A stretch of 64,000 nt of DNA from PALSA-188 sp050746185 (GCA_050746185.1 JBOGLA010000003.1:1-64000), one strand, 5' to 3'. Counted from the stretch's first letter, positions 42,714-50,070 are shown. Notes: generated by a model not told the origin, from the letters alone. A program made the numbers and translations.

Positions 42714-42823
42714 GCAACTGGATGCTTTCCATCATTCGAGGCCCCGTCTCTGCTCGAGGAAGTTTCGATTGGACAGTGCGGAGAGTAGTGGTTGTCCGCG
42801 TGTCGCTGATGCTTTTTACGTCG

Positions 42824-43498
42824 TCAAAAGCGTTGGGCGGAGACCAGATGTTGAACGGATCGCAAACCGCCAACTAGCCGTTTTCGACTTAGCATACCGA
42901 GTGCGGCCAGCATTTCACTGCCGATCATAAGGAAGCTGGACGGCTCCGGGACGGTCCATGTCCCCGGATTATTGGCTACACTCGCCATGCCCGGGGTGCC
43001 GCCTACAAAGGAGACGCCTATGTCAGTACTGTCGCCGGCAGTGAAACCAGGTCCAAGGCATGACTGGGGCCCGTTTGAGGAAGTGCAAATGGCCGTGTAT
43101 TGTGCCCCGTAAACTTGAGGATATGTGGCGTTATTGAAACCGATAAGCCAGCTGCTGATGTCGCCGTCCGGGCCGGTAGAGATGTCAAAGACCGGTGGAC
43201 CGGCGGGATCTGGGTTAACTGTCAAGTTCGTGATTGTCACCCCGCCGTCGGTAAAGCTGAATGACTCTGGCGTGATAGCTGCATTCGTAAGGTCTGCGGC
43301 CAAAGGGCTCGCCACCGCAAACCAACCCTGCAGGCTGCATTCTCCGATCCCGGCGGAGCACGCATCAGTGCCGCTGAAATTACTGAACGGATTTCCGCTG
43401 TAGGTGTAGACCGTGTCGGCAAGGGCAGGAACGGCTCCCAGCAAGCAAAGGACAAACGCCAAGAAACAGAAAGACACCAACTTCGCGATGGATTGCAT
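42824..43498 (-). CDS. PEP-CTERM sorting domain-containing protein
   Basis: A 224-residue exported protein. It opens with a signal peptide (MQSIAKLVSFCFLAFVLCLL, cut after VPALA) and ends with a PEP-CTERM sorting signal: VPEPSSFLMIGSEMLAALGM followed by LSRKR, where an exosortase would cut and attach or release the protein. A further 17 residues after the basic stop (LVGGLRSVQHLVSAQRF) are unusual. The middle is a serine/threonine/glycine-rich beta protein with four cysteines. Exosortase systems go with exopolysaccharide production; no exosortase gene is in the window. Confidence 0.85.
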   Translation of the reverse strand: MQSIAKLVSFCFLAFVLCLLGAVPALADTVYTYSGNPFSNFSGTDACSAGIGECSLQGWFAVASPLAADLTNAAITPESFSFTDGGVTITNLTVNPDPAGPPVFDISTGPDGDISSWLIGFNNATYPQVYGAQYTAICTSSNGPQSCLGPGFTAGDSTDIGVSFVGGTPGMASVANNPGTWTVPEPSSFLMIGSEMLAALGMLSRKRLVGGLRSVQHLVSAQRF

Positions 43499-43773
43499 TT
43501 TCTCTTAGCCTCCGCTGGGGGACTATCGGATTTCAGCAATCCCAAAGCCAAACCGCGCTCGCTGCAACTCTTTGTCCCTCAACTCCTTACCGTCCCGGTG
43601 AACCGCGTGCGGTAGAAAAGAAATTCCACAGTGGCATTCAGTTACCATTAATTTCTGGAAAGACACTGCATGATTGCAATTTGCAGCTTTAGCCGGCTTT
43701 TTTTGACCTTCGCCAATTTCTTGTCAAGCCCCGAAGAGCGACTGATTTGCCGCATACCGCACATTCAATGGGA

Positions 43774-43804
43774 GAAATAAAGGTAATAATATACTTGGCA
43801 AAAT
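43774..43804. repeat. Left target duplication and terminal inverted repeat of the IS1595-type element
   Basis: GAAATAAA (43774-43781) is the duplicated target; the inverted repeat follows at 43782 as GGTAATAATATACTTGGCAA and ends AAT at 43804. Confidence 0.9.
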
Positions 43805-43851
43805 GAGGGCTGATTGCTACGCTGAACTCCTGCCGTGACAGGATCGGCGGC

Positions 43852-44010
43852 TCAGGCAGCTTTTTTTGGTCGCCGTTTCTTAGTTTTCTTTTCTCGTTGC
43901 TCCCGCCTCAGTAGTTCCTCTTTGGAAATTGTGAACACTTGGCGCATCGCATTGTCGAATTTTTCAAATTCGGTTTTTCCAGGAACATTCGGCGGCGGCA
44001 GTGGTTTCAT
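43852..44010 (-). CDS. Small basic protein, possible antitoxin-like partner (transposon cargo)
   Basis: A 52-residue protein, MKPLPPPNVPGKTEFEKFDN at the start, then a helix AMRQVFTISKEELLRREQ and a lysine/arginine tail (KKTKKRRPKKAA). The VPGKTExE-F-NAM-xVxxxSKEEL pattern is one I recognise from small proteins often found beside RelE/ParE-like genes, which suggests an antitoxin or accessory role. The start is 7 bases after the stop of the neighbouring 95-residue gene; a longer start at 44043 would overlap it. It is the last gene of the element, 48 bases from its left inverted repeat. Confidence 0.6.
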   Translation of the reverse strand: MKPLPPPNVPGKTEFEKFDNAMRQVFTISKEELLRREQREKKTKKRRPKKAA

Positions 44011-44017
44011 TATGGGA

Positions 44018-44305
44018 TCACTCCTCAGCTTCTCCAGGGGCACGTCGGATGGATAGAAAGTAAATCCTATTTTCGTCGAATGTGTAGTAAAGGCTTGCGG
44101 AGATCGGCGGCGAAAGCTGCGCTACAGGAAGGAACCAAACGTCTTTTGCTACTCTCGTTCCATATTCAGCATCGCGGGTTAAAATCCACTCGGCTCCCCG
44201 AGTGAACTCGTCAGCACTAACGGCATCGAGTCCGAGCCCCATAAGCTCCTGCTCAAAGAGCGGCTCTCGTGCGATATTACGTTCTTTAGGCGCTTTGTCG
44301 CGCAT
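44018..44305 (-). CDS. RelE/ParE-like small protein, candidate toxin (transposon cargo)
   Basis: A 95-residue protein. An N-terminal helical part (REPLFEQELMGLGLDAVSADE) is followed by strands VWFLPVAQLS, SASLYYTFDENRIYFLSIRR, the beta pattern and closing strand typical of RelE/ParE/HigB-type toxins and their relatives. No catalytic residue set can be confirmed. It overlaps the end of the Panacea gene by 20 bases and precedes the 52-residue gene by 7, the tight packing expected of a toxin-antitoxin unit. Role as toxin is inferred from size, fold pattern and its Panacea neighbour. Confidence 0.55.
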   Translation of the reverse strand: MRDKAPKERNIAREPLFEQELMGLGLDAVSADEFTRGAEWILTRDAEYGTRVAKDVWFLPVAQLSPPISASLYYTFDENRIYFLSIRRAPGEAEE

Positions 44306-44906
44306 TTCTGTTCAGACAATCTGCTGCCGTCGCTTCGAGCGCAATGCCGTATTGAATCTCACTATGTGTTGGCGGTCTCTTTCCAACAAGGGCAACAGCG
44401 TAAGGGATAGTCTCTTTCTCTTTTGCCAAATACCAACCAGTGAACTTGTGGGTCTGTTCGGTTAATTCGCTGCCGGAACTTGCTCGATAGATTTGAAGCA
44501 CATCCGCGATGAGGGCCACTTCCTGTGAGTCGAAGACCTTCACGTTCGCCTGGCGAAGCGCCACTGTACGAGTTTGAGGACCGTTCGCAGTTTCCTTTTT
44601 TTGAATCGCAAGTTCGCCATCGGCAACCATCTTTTCGCGTATGGATGTTCCATATCTCGGCGCTGGCCCCTGTTTTAAGGCGAAGTATCCGTGTCCGGTG
44701 ATGGGTCTTCCCAGTTTCACATACGCCAGAAAATCACAATAAAAGAGCAGCTTGTTTAGTTTGATCGCCCCGAAGCGCGGGTCTTTTTCGGATCGTTCAG
44801 CGATGAAAAGCACTAATTCGCGGAATTTCTCATCGTTCGGCTTAAAGGGTTTTGGCTCTACCCGTTTTACGCGACTTCTTGAGGCGAATTTTCTTTGTTT
44901 TCTCAT
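44286..44906 (-). CDS. Panacea (SocA-like, DUF4065) domain protein, candidate antitoxin (transposon cargo)
   Basis: A 206-residue protein with a basic leader (MRKQRKFASRSRVKRVEPKP) and a Panacea/SocA domain: FRELVLFIAERSEKDPRFGAIKLNKLLFYCDFLAYVKLGRPITGHGYFALKQGPAPR is the diagnostic block, followed by FDSQEVALIADVLQIYRASS and LTEQTHKFTGWYLAKE. Panacea domains are versatile antitoxins that neutralise unrelated toxins (PanAT systems); SocA is a ClpXP adaptor for toxin SocB. I prefer ATG 44906, which has GGGCGG upstream; ATG 44921 is possible. It is downstream of the transposase by about 150 bases and co-oriented. Confidence 0.8.
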   Translation of the reverse strand: MRKQRKFASRSRVKRVEPKPFKPNDEKFRELVLFIAERSEKDPRFGAIKLNKLLFYCDFLAYVKLGRPITGHGYFALKQGPAPRYGTSIREKMVADGELAIQKKETANGPQTRTVALRQANVKVFDSQEVALIADVLQIYRASSGSELTEQTHKFTGWYLAKEKETIPYAVALVGKRPPTHSEIQYGIALEATAADCLNRNARQSA

Positions 44907-45056
44907 GGTGAAACCGCCCATGTTAGACCTAGCGCCACATTACCATAGACGATGGCCCGTGGTTGCCACTCAAAAGGCCATGTATCGAGGTTTCGGTAAC
45001 CACTACCTGACCTTGACTTTTCGTTTACCCCTAAAGAGTCGGCCAACTGGCATCTT

Positions 45057-46025
45057 TCATGCTGCTCGCTGCCCAATCAGTTCTTTATACGTCAGTCGTT
45101 TTCCCACGATCTGCCGAATCGCCAGGTCGAAGCGGTCAGAGTCGTTTAGCAAATTGTCTTTGGTGGCGCGATTGTTGAAGCGGAATGCTTGCTCATCTAC
45201 ATAACGGAACAAATGAAAAGGCTCGACTGCGATATAGGTTCCGCCCAACGACCGCTTGAGGCAACTCCAGAAATTCTCGATTCCCTGGGTGTGGACGTTG
45301 CCCTCTACATAGCGTTCGAGATGATTCACGACCTCATGTGCATATTCCGGCGAAAGGCCATCATAATTTGTAAACTCATCGGTCATCACAGGCGTTCCAG
45401 GAAAAACGCTTTCACGAATAAAAGCATGCATTTGTTTCTTATCACGACGATTACCAAGAACCGTCGCTTTGACCTTTCCGCCACGTTCTAGCATCCCCAT
45501 TACAACAGTCTTACCGTGACCGCCTTGCATTCCACCATCGCGGCTGAGGCGTTCTCGCTTCGATCTATGCATATTCCGCGCTTTTCCACCTATGAAAGTT
45601 TCGTCTATTTCGACCGGAGCATTATCGGGGCCGCCGAGTTTTCCGCCGCTCGTCCTATCCTGCAAGGAGAGCCTGAGTCTGCCGAGCATAAACCACGCAG
45701 ATTTTTGCGTGACTTTAATCGTGCGGTGAATCTCCCATGAAGAAACTCCATTCTTGCAATTGACCAGCATCCACATCGCTGTGAGCCACTTGTCCAGTCC
45801 GATAGGCGAGTCTTCGAAAATGGTTCCGGTCTTGAGAGTGAATTGCGGGGCATCGTGCTTTTGGCGGCAATGCCAACGGTTATATTTCTCTAAGAACAGA
45901 ACATTCTTGCTGCCACAGCGCGGACATTGGACGCCGTCCGGCCAACGGCGCGCCACCATGTATTCGCGGCAGTTCTCTGGGTCGGCGAAGTATATGACCG
46001 CTTGCTGTAGGCTCTTCGGTTCCAT
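45057..46025 (-). CDS. IS1595 family transposase (ISXO2-like)
   Basis: A 322-residue DDE-type transposase. The N-terminal zinc ribbon is CPRCGSKNVLFLEKYNRWHC, followed by a helix-turn-helix region (SSWEIHRTIKVTQKSAWFML). The ISXO2 catalytic core has the first aspartate in APVEIDETFIGGK, the second in PVMTDEFTNYDGL, and the last acidic/polar site in GIENFWSCLKRSLGGTY. It is full length with no frameshift, so the element may still be active. Its start is 26 bases inside the right terminal inverted repeat. Confidence 0.95.
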   Translation of the reverse strand: MEPKSLQQAVIYFADPENCREYMVARRWPDGVQCPRCGSKNVLFLEKYNRWHCRQKHDAPQFTLKTGTIFEDSPIGLDKWLTAMWMLVNCKNGVSSWEIHRTIKVTQKSAWFMLGRLRLSLQDRTSGGKLGGPDNAPVEIDETFIGGKARNMHRSKRERLSRDGGMQGGHGKTVVMGMLERGGKVKATVLGNRRDKKQMHAFIRESVFPGTPVMTDEFTNYDGLSPEYAHEVVNHLERYVEGNVHTQGIENFWSCLKRSLGGTYIAVEPFHLFRYVDEQAFRFNNRATKDNLLNDSDRFDLAIRQIVGKRLTYKELIGQRAA

Positions 46026-46050
46026 GTTGAAATCTTAAACCGAATAGTCT

Positions 46051-46081
46051 ATTTTGTCAAGTATATTATTACCGAAATAAA
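46051..46081. repeat. Right terminal inverted repeat and target duplication of the IS1595-type element
   Basis: The inverted repeat occupies 46051-46073 (ending CAAGTATATTATTACC) and is followed directly by GAAATAAA at 46074-46081, identical to the left flank. Confidence 0.9.
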
Positions 46082-46146
46082 CTTCAGAACCGTGGCGCAG
46101 TTAGCTGCTGAAAAGCGTATAATAGACGTATAAGCTTACATAAGAA

Positions 46147-46179
46147 GGCGCGGGCTTCCTGCCTGCGCCTTTTGCTTTT
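46147..46179 (+). terminator. Rho-independent terminator-like hairpin
   Basis: A 9-pair stem GGCGCGGGC / GCCTGCGCC with loop TTCCT is followed by TTTTGCTTTTT. It lies 24 bases after a perfect TATAAT (46118-46123), so a very short transcript could be made here. No gene ends directly upstream on this strand. Confidence 0.6.
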
Positions 46180-46210
46180 TGGGTGCTTTTTGGTATCAAA
46201 GGGTCATCCG

Positions 46211-46448
46211 GGCGGCTTTGAAGGGGCGCGGCTTCACAGGCTGCGGAAAAACTCCTTCGGGCGGCTTAGCTTTGAAGGGGCGCGGCTTTCAGCCGCACCG
46301 ACTATCGAATTCAAATGACTTACGGCATGCCTAAAGTCATGCCCCTTCAAAGCTAGACAATACGCTGCATTTTTCCGCAGCCTGTTCAGCCGCGCCGATA
46401 ACAAATTCAAGCGACTTTACGGCACGGCTGAAAGCCGCGCCCCTTCAA
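46211..46448. repeat. Nested inverted-repeat element
   Basis: TTTGAAGGGGCGCGGCTTTC (46270 onward) recurs inverted at 46419-46447, and an inner pair ACAGGCTGCGGAAAAA (46235 region) recurs inverted near 46370-46385. Several TTGAAGGGGC ends are present. It forms multi-arm hairpins and has no coding capacity, resembling a non-autonomous palindromic element. Confidence 0.55.
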
Positions 46449-46528
46449 ACCAGCAACACGACTCTTCTCAAAACCAAAGATAGGAAAATGATGAAGCTCA
46501 TGCCGTACGCGTGTGCCCAACCCACAAC

Positions 46529-47041
46529 ATGGATGAAACCAACAAACAGCACGGCAAACGCGGGAAGAATTCGGAGAAACATGCGTCACAACGGGTGGCA
46601 AATGCCGCCGGCACTCTGGACACCAAAGAACTGGGAGACTTGGGCGAACTGGCGTTTGTTCTGGCGGCCAGCTCAAAAGGCCTTGCCGTCTCCAAGCCGT
46701 ATGGCGATTGCCGACGCTACGGTCTTATCGTTGATTCCGGCCGCCGCTTGCTGCGGGTGCAGGTGAAATCGGCGTATACCGCGGCGAGTGGAAGGTATTA
46801 CGCAATACGGTGCTCGCACAGTTTTCAAGGGGCGAGAATTTGCTACACGGCGACCGAAATTGATTTTCTCGCGGCTTACATCGCTCCGAGAGACATTTGG
46901 TATCTGATCCCCGTTGGTGCGGTCGTCGCAAGAGTGTCGGTCCATCTGCATCCCGACGGGCCGAGAAGGCATAACAAGGAAGATGCGATATATGAAATCT
47001 ATAGAGAGGCGTGGGAGCAGTTGGAAGAAAGGACTACTTGA
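46529..47041 (+). CDS. PD-(D/E)XK endonuclease-like protein (intron-associated type)
   Basis: A 170-residue protein beginning MDETNKQHGKRG. Its core, LGDLGELAFVLAASSKGLAV, SKPYGDCRRYGLIVDSGRRL and LRVQVKSAYTAASGRYYAI, matches the PD-(D/E)XK nuclease group first named for group I intron homing enzymes; GLIVD and the V-Q-V-K motif hold the metal-binding and lysine residues. No intron or recognisable methylase is adjacent, so it is a stand-alone nuclease of unknown target. It lies in an accessory strip next to the transposon. Start chosen at ATG 46529 rather than 46511; both are weakly supported. Confidence 0.7.
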   Translation: MDETNKQHGKRGKNSEKHASQRVANAAGTLDTKELGDLGELAFVLAASSKGLAVSKPYGDCRRYGLIVDSGRRLLRVQVKSAYTAASGRYYAIRCSHSFQGARICYTATEIDFLAAYIAPRDIWYLIPVGAVVARVSVHLHPDGPRRHNKEDAIYEIYREAWEQLEERTT

Positions 47042-47330
47042 CTAAGATTTGCGCTCGTTTCTTCGTCCTAAGGGTCCGAAAAGAATTGGTTGTTTTTGCA
47101 GGGTGGGGAACTGATAACTGTCCTGGGCCAGATACTTCGACTAGAAAGGCAATTTCGGCAATAATACCCTGACTCACCAATGGGCTAGCGACAAACAGTG
47201 TCATGCATAATGGACAAAAAACGCATTTAATTGCCGTATGAGGAATCGAATGTGTTACCCTCGCTAATTCCCTATATCCCTGATTATGAACGCGAACAGA
47301 GACTCGCAGCGCATAATGAAGACTAGGCAT
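47034..47330 (-). CDS. Hypothetical protein (doubtful)
   Basis: A 98-residue open frame (MPSLHYALRVSVRVHNQGYR ...) with a C-P-L-C motif and a short hydrophobic stretch CMTLFVASPLVSQGIIAEIA. It fills an otherwise gene-free space of about 320 bases, convergent with the nuclease gene and divergent from the 47362 operon. I see no family match or clear ribosome-binding site, and it may be chance. Confidence 0.25.
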   Translation of the reverse strand: MPSLHYALRVSVRVHNQGYRELARVTHSIPHTAIKCVFCPLCMTLFVASPLVSQGIIAEIAFLVEVSGPGQLSVPHPAKTTNSFRTLRTKKRAQILVK

Positions 47331-47361
47331 CAAAACTGCTAGAAGATGAGCGAGGATACGT

Positions 47362-47616
47362 GTGGCTAAGCGGAAGATAACTTTGCCGGGAGGACGAGAG
47401 GCGATGGCCGAAGAGGTCGAGTTTGAGGCAGAGAAGGAAGGCTGGAACACTTACATTCTCCACGACGGCACCACGCTAAAGCTAAGGACGCTTTTGGCGG
47501 AGGTGCTAAAGGTTGAGGGAGAGTACGCACCGGACGGGAATCCCGTTTATTTCGTCAATGCCTCGACCGTGCTTAATACTAATGCGCCAGAGAACCTGAG
47601 AAGGAAACCACAATGA
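47362..47616 (+). CDS. Small conserved hypothetical protein, first gene of an accessory operon
   Basis: An 84-residue protein starting at GTG after GAGGAT. MAKRKITLPGGREAMAEEVE leads to FEAEKEGWNTYILHDGTTLK, then LRTLLAEVLKVEGEYAPDGN and PVYFVNASTVLNTNAP. The strand pattern (leucine-rich, with a PDGNP turn) suggests a small beta barrel-like fold; I know similar unnamed proteins in Acidobacteriota but no function. Its stop overlaps the start of the next gene (ATGA), so translation is coupled. Confidence 0.65.
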   Translation: MAKRKITLPGGREAMAEEVEFEAEKEGWNTYILHDGTTLKLRTLLAEVLKVEGEYAPDGNPVYFVNASTVLNTNAPENLRRKPQ

Positions 47617-48032
47617 TATCGAATGCTTGCGAGATGCCCACTCCTCAAATCATCTATCCGCATCAATCGCAAAGTGTAGGAGTGGGAAAGAGTGAGGTGA
47701 GTGCTAATAATAGATCTCAGGGAGTAAAGGCTTTCCCGCTCAACGTCCAAAGAAAATATCGAGTTGAGGATTTCATTGGGCTCGAACTAACAATGATTCC
47801 CGAAGTCGAATATGTATTCGTAGAGAAGGATGTCGACGATTCGTACATCGTCTCTACTATTGTTAACGCGCGAGACCTTGAAGTGCGGTCGCGAGTCTAT
47901 GAGCGCGAACTGGCAATCTTTGACGCCCACCCCGGCATTGAATTTGAGTTCAACATTATCTCCCGGAGGAACCGCCCGCTGGAGCAGATAATCACCAGTA
48001 ACACTAAGCCATATAAGCGCATTGAGATATAA
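47613..48032 (+). CDS. Conserved hypothetical protein, middle gene of the HEPN operon
   Basis: A 139-residue protein. The first 45 residues look disordered (MPTPQIIYPHQSQSVGVGKS). A compact domain follows: YRVEDFIGLELTMIPEVEYV, FVEKDVDDSYIVSTIVNARD, LEVRSRVYERELAIFDAHPG and IEFEFNIISRRNRPLEQIIT. The beta-alpha-beta pattern with a paired acidic stretch and an FEFNIISR strand is unfamiliar as a named domain. It overlaps the previous gene by ATGA and precedes the HEPN-like gene by 8 bases, so it may be a partner or antidote of that protein (inference). Confidence 0.6.
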   Translation: MISNACEMPTPQIIYPHQSQSVGVGKSEVSANNRSQGVKAFPLNVQRKYRVEDFIGLELTMIPEVEYVFVEKDVDDSYIVSTIVNARDLEVRSRVYERELAIFDAHPGIEFEFNIISRRNRPLEQIITSNTKPYKRIEI

Positions 48033-48040
48033 CATCGCTT

Positions 48041-48397
48041 GTGGCTACGAAGAGTGAACATCGCGCGAGGGCTGAACACAACGAAAACCTCGTCGCAATA
48101 CTGCAATATCCTTTTTGGGATTGGAAAGTGACGGGCCTCTTCTATGCTGCCGTTCATTATGTTCAGTGCTACTTTGCTGCGAAAAGCGTCACCCTTCCAC
48201 CTGGCAAAATGAATCACCGGAAGCGACTCACCTTGGTCCAGTGGCATCTCCGTAGCATCTACAAAGATTACGAGGATCTATACAACGATTGTCGTGAAGC
48301 AAGATATGAGGCAGATATTGAGTTCACTGAGAAGGAAGTTAAAGTCCTTGAGAACAAGCTGGAATCCGTAAAAAAAGAAATTTTGCCGCATCTCTAA
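48041..48397 (+). CDS. HEPN domain-like protein, candidate RNase toxin
   Basis: A 118-residue all-helical protein: HNENLVAILQYPFWDWKVTG, LFYAAVHYVQCYFAAKSVTL, NHRKRLTLVQWHLRSIYKDY, EDLYNDCREARYEADIEFTE and a long C-terminal helix. The FYAAVHY segment and the later Y-x-x-L-x(5)-ARY are typical of HEPN families. R62 and H69 fit the R-x4-6-H active-site spacing of HEPN ribonucleases, although position in the fold is not proven. It starts at GTG, last of three coupled genes. HEPN proteins commonly act in toxin-antitoxin and phage-defence systems. Confidence 0.6.
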   Translation: MATKSEHRARAEHNENLVAILQYPFWDWKVTGLFYAAVHYVQCYFAAKSVTLPPGKMNHRKRLTLVQWHLRSIYKDYEDLYNDCREARYEADIEFTEKEVKVLENKLESVKKEILPHL

Positions 48398-48400
48398 GAT

Positions 48401-50047
48401 CTAGAAGCCGAACTCTTTCCATTTCTTGTCAACCAGGGCTTTGGTTTTTTCGTCCATAACAATTTCGTCTGGCCAGGGGCGGTTGAAGCCTTCGCTGGGC
48501 CATTTTCGCGTCGCGTCAACGCCCATCTTTGAGCCGTAGTTGGGCAGGCGCGAGGCATGATCGAGAGAGTCAACCGGGCCGAGAGTGAATTGAATGTCGC
48601 GCTCGGGATCAATATGATTCAGGGCTTTTAGTGTAACGTCGCCAATATCTTGCACGTTGAGGTCTTCGTCCACCACGATGATGCATTTGGTGAACATCGC
48701 CTGTCCCAGCGACCATACGGCGTTCATCACTTTGCGCGCCTGTCCGGGATACGACTTCTTGATGGAGACGATCATCAGGTTGTGAAAGATTCCTTCGACC
48801 GGCAAGTTGATGTCCACGATTTCAGGAATAGTGAGCTTCATCAGCGGCAGGAAAATGCGTTCTACCGCCTTGCCCATATATGCGTCTTCCATCGGCGGCT
48901 TGCCGACGATGGTGGTCGAATAAATGGGATCTTTGCGGTGAGTGATGCAGGTGAGATGAAACACGGGATACAAATCTTCCAGCGAGTAAAAACCGGTGTG
49001 ATCGCCAAACGGGCCCTCGGGGCGGAGTTCGTCGAGGTTCACGTATCCCTCAAGAACGATTTCGGAAGACGCCGGAACTTCCAGGTCAACCGTCTCGCAC
49101 TTGACCAGTTCGACCGGTTTCTGGCGCAAAAATCCGGCAATTAAATATTCTTCAACGTCGGGAGGAGCGGGAACGATGGCGGAAAAAGTGATGGCGGGAT
49201 CGGTGCCGATGGCAACGGCAACCTCCATCCTTCCCGACGGCCGGTCGCCTTCGATGAGAACGGAACCGCCGGAAGATCGCGCCATTACGTCAACAGCGGC
49301 AGCCAAATCCCCACCTTTCCCAAAATCATGGGAAGGACCACTGCGAGCTTCGCTCGCCTGGACAGCCGAGGGCGGCCGTCCCCACGCCGACCGCATTCGC
49401 TCACGATAATGTTCCGCAGCGACCTTCTGCCTTTGCCAGTGCGCGCCGAGGGTGTGATTGTCGTAGACCTGCATTCTGTAGCAGCCGACGTTTCGCTTTC
49501 CAGTTTTCGGATCGCGCGTTACCACGCATGGGAGGGTGATAAAACGTCCCGCGTCTTTGGGCCAGCACTTCAAGATGGGGAAATAGTCGAGCGAGAAGTT
49601 GTCGCGGCGGATGACTTTCTTGCATGGCCCGGTTGAAACCGTCTTCGGAAAAAACTTCCCCATTTCAGCGAGCATGGGGAGCATTTTTACTTTGTCGAGA
49701 AATCCCTGCGGAGACTTGACGTCCATAAACTGGCGGATGCGGTTGGCAACTTCATCGAGCGAATCTACTTCAAGCGCCAGGTTCATCCGGCGGGCGGAGC
49801 CGAACTGGTTGATGAGGACTTGAGCGCCGGGATGGCCCTTGATGTTTTGGAATAAAAGCGCCGGGCCGCCGGGCTGTCGAGCGTTGCTCGACTGGACAGC
49901 CGAGGGCGGCTGTCCCCACGCGTTCTTGCTGACGCGGTCGGTTATTTCCGTGATCTCGAGAATTGGATCCACTTCGACGGAGATTCTTTTCAGTTCTCCG
50001 GCGCGGTCAAGTGCGGAGATCCATGCGCGCAAATCGTCGTAAGCCAA
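48401..50047 (-). CDS. ubiD: UbiD family decarboxylase with two in-frame palindromic element insertions
   Basis: A 548-residue UbiD-type decarboxylase, which uses prenylated FMN to decarboxylate unsaturated or aromatic acids, in ubiquinone/menaquinone or aromatic metabolism. Conserved regions: PALLFQNIKGHPGAQVLINQFGS, TLPCVVTRDPKTGKRNVGCYRMQVYD, GTDPAITFSAIVP and LRPEGPFGDHTGFYS with the catalytic glutamates and arginine. Residues 42-59 (NAWGQPPSAVQSSNARQP) and 220-236 (SAWGRPPSAVQASEARS) are not family sequence: they are translations of repeat C, inserted at two loops and in the same frame. Start is TTG with AGAGGA upstream. The rest of the enzyme appears intact. Confidence 0.92.
   Translation of the reverse strand: MAYDDLRAWISALDRAGELKRISVEVDPILEITEITDRVSKNAWGQPPSAVQSSNARQPGGPALLFQNIKGHPGAQVLINQFGSARRMNLALEVDSLDEVANRIRQFMDVKSPQGFLDKVKMLPMLAEMGKFFPKTVSTGPCKKVIRRDNFSLDYFPILKCWPKDAGRFITLPCVVTRDPKTGKRNVGCYRMQVYDNHTLGAHWQRQKVAAEHYRERMRSAWGRPPSAVQASEARSGPSHDFGKGGDLAAAVDVMARSSGGSVLIEGDRPSGRMEVAVAIGTDPAITFSAIVPAPPDVEEYLIAGFLRQKPVELVKCETVDLEVPASSEIVLEGYVNLDELRPEGPFGDHTGFYSLEDLYPVFHLTCITHRKDPIYSTTIVGKPPMEDAYMGKAVERIFLPLMKLTIPEIVDINLPVEGIFHNLMIVSIKKSYPGQARKVMNAVWSLGQAMFTKCIIVVDEDLNVQDIGDVTLKALNHIDPERDIQFTLGPVDSLDHASRLPNYGSKMGVDATRKWPSEGFNRPWPDEIVMDEKTKALVDKKWKEFGF
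49343..49387. repeat. Palindromic repeat C, copy 4, inside ubiD
   Basis: GCGAGCTTCGCTCGCCTGGA followed by CAGCCGAGGGCGGCCGTCCCCACGC, the reverse orientation of copy 1. It is read in frame as AWGRPPSAVQASEAR in UbiD. Confidence 0.85.
49874..49921. repeat. Palindromic repeat C, copy 5, inside ubiD
   Basis: CTGTCGAGCGTTGCTCGACT then GGACAGCCGAGGGCGGCTGTCC and CCACGC. It is 48 bases, a whole number of codons, and is read as AWGQPPSAVQSSNARQ in the same frame as copy 4. Confidence 0.88.
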
Positions 50048-50070
50048 AGAGTCCTCTTTCTAAATAAAAA

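Larger units (their letters stand above)
43782..46073 (-). mobile_element. Complete IS1595-family transposon with three passenger genes
   Basis: Terminal inverted repeats of 23 bases (left 43782-43804, right 46051-46073, beginning GGTAATAATATACTTG) match at 22 positions. They are flanked by a perfect 8-base direct repeat GAAATAAA (43774-43781 and 46074-46081), the target-site duplication length expected for IS1595. Inside, all genes read on the minus strand: transposase, Panacea-domain protein, RelE/ParE-like small protein, and a 52-residue basic protein. The intact duplication shows that this unit moved as one piece and rather recently. IS1595 elements with passenger genes are known; this cargo is the interesting part. 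Confidence 0.93.

Noticed and set aside
43852..44056. Plus-strand open frames opposite the transposon cargo
   Set aside because: They are antisense shadows; the minus-strand set has coupled starts and recognisable domains.
46511..48397. Prophage or integrated plasmid
   Set aside because: There are no integrase, structural, replication or partition genes, and no attachment-site duplication other than that of the IS1595 element.
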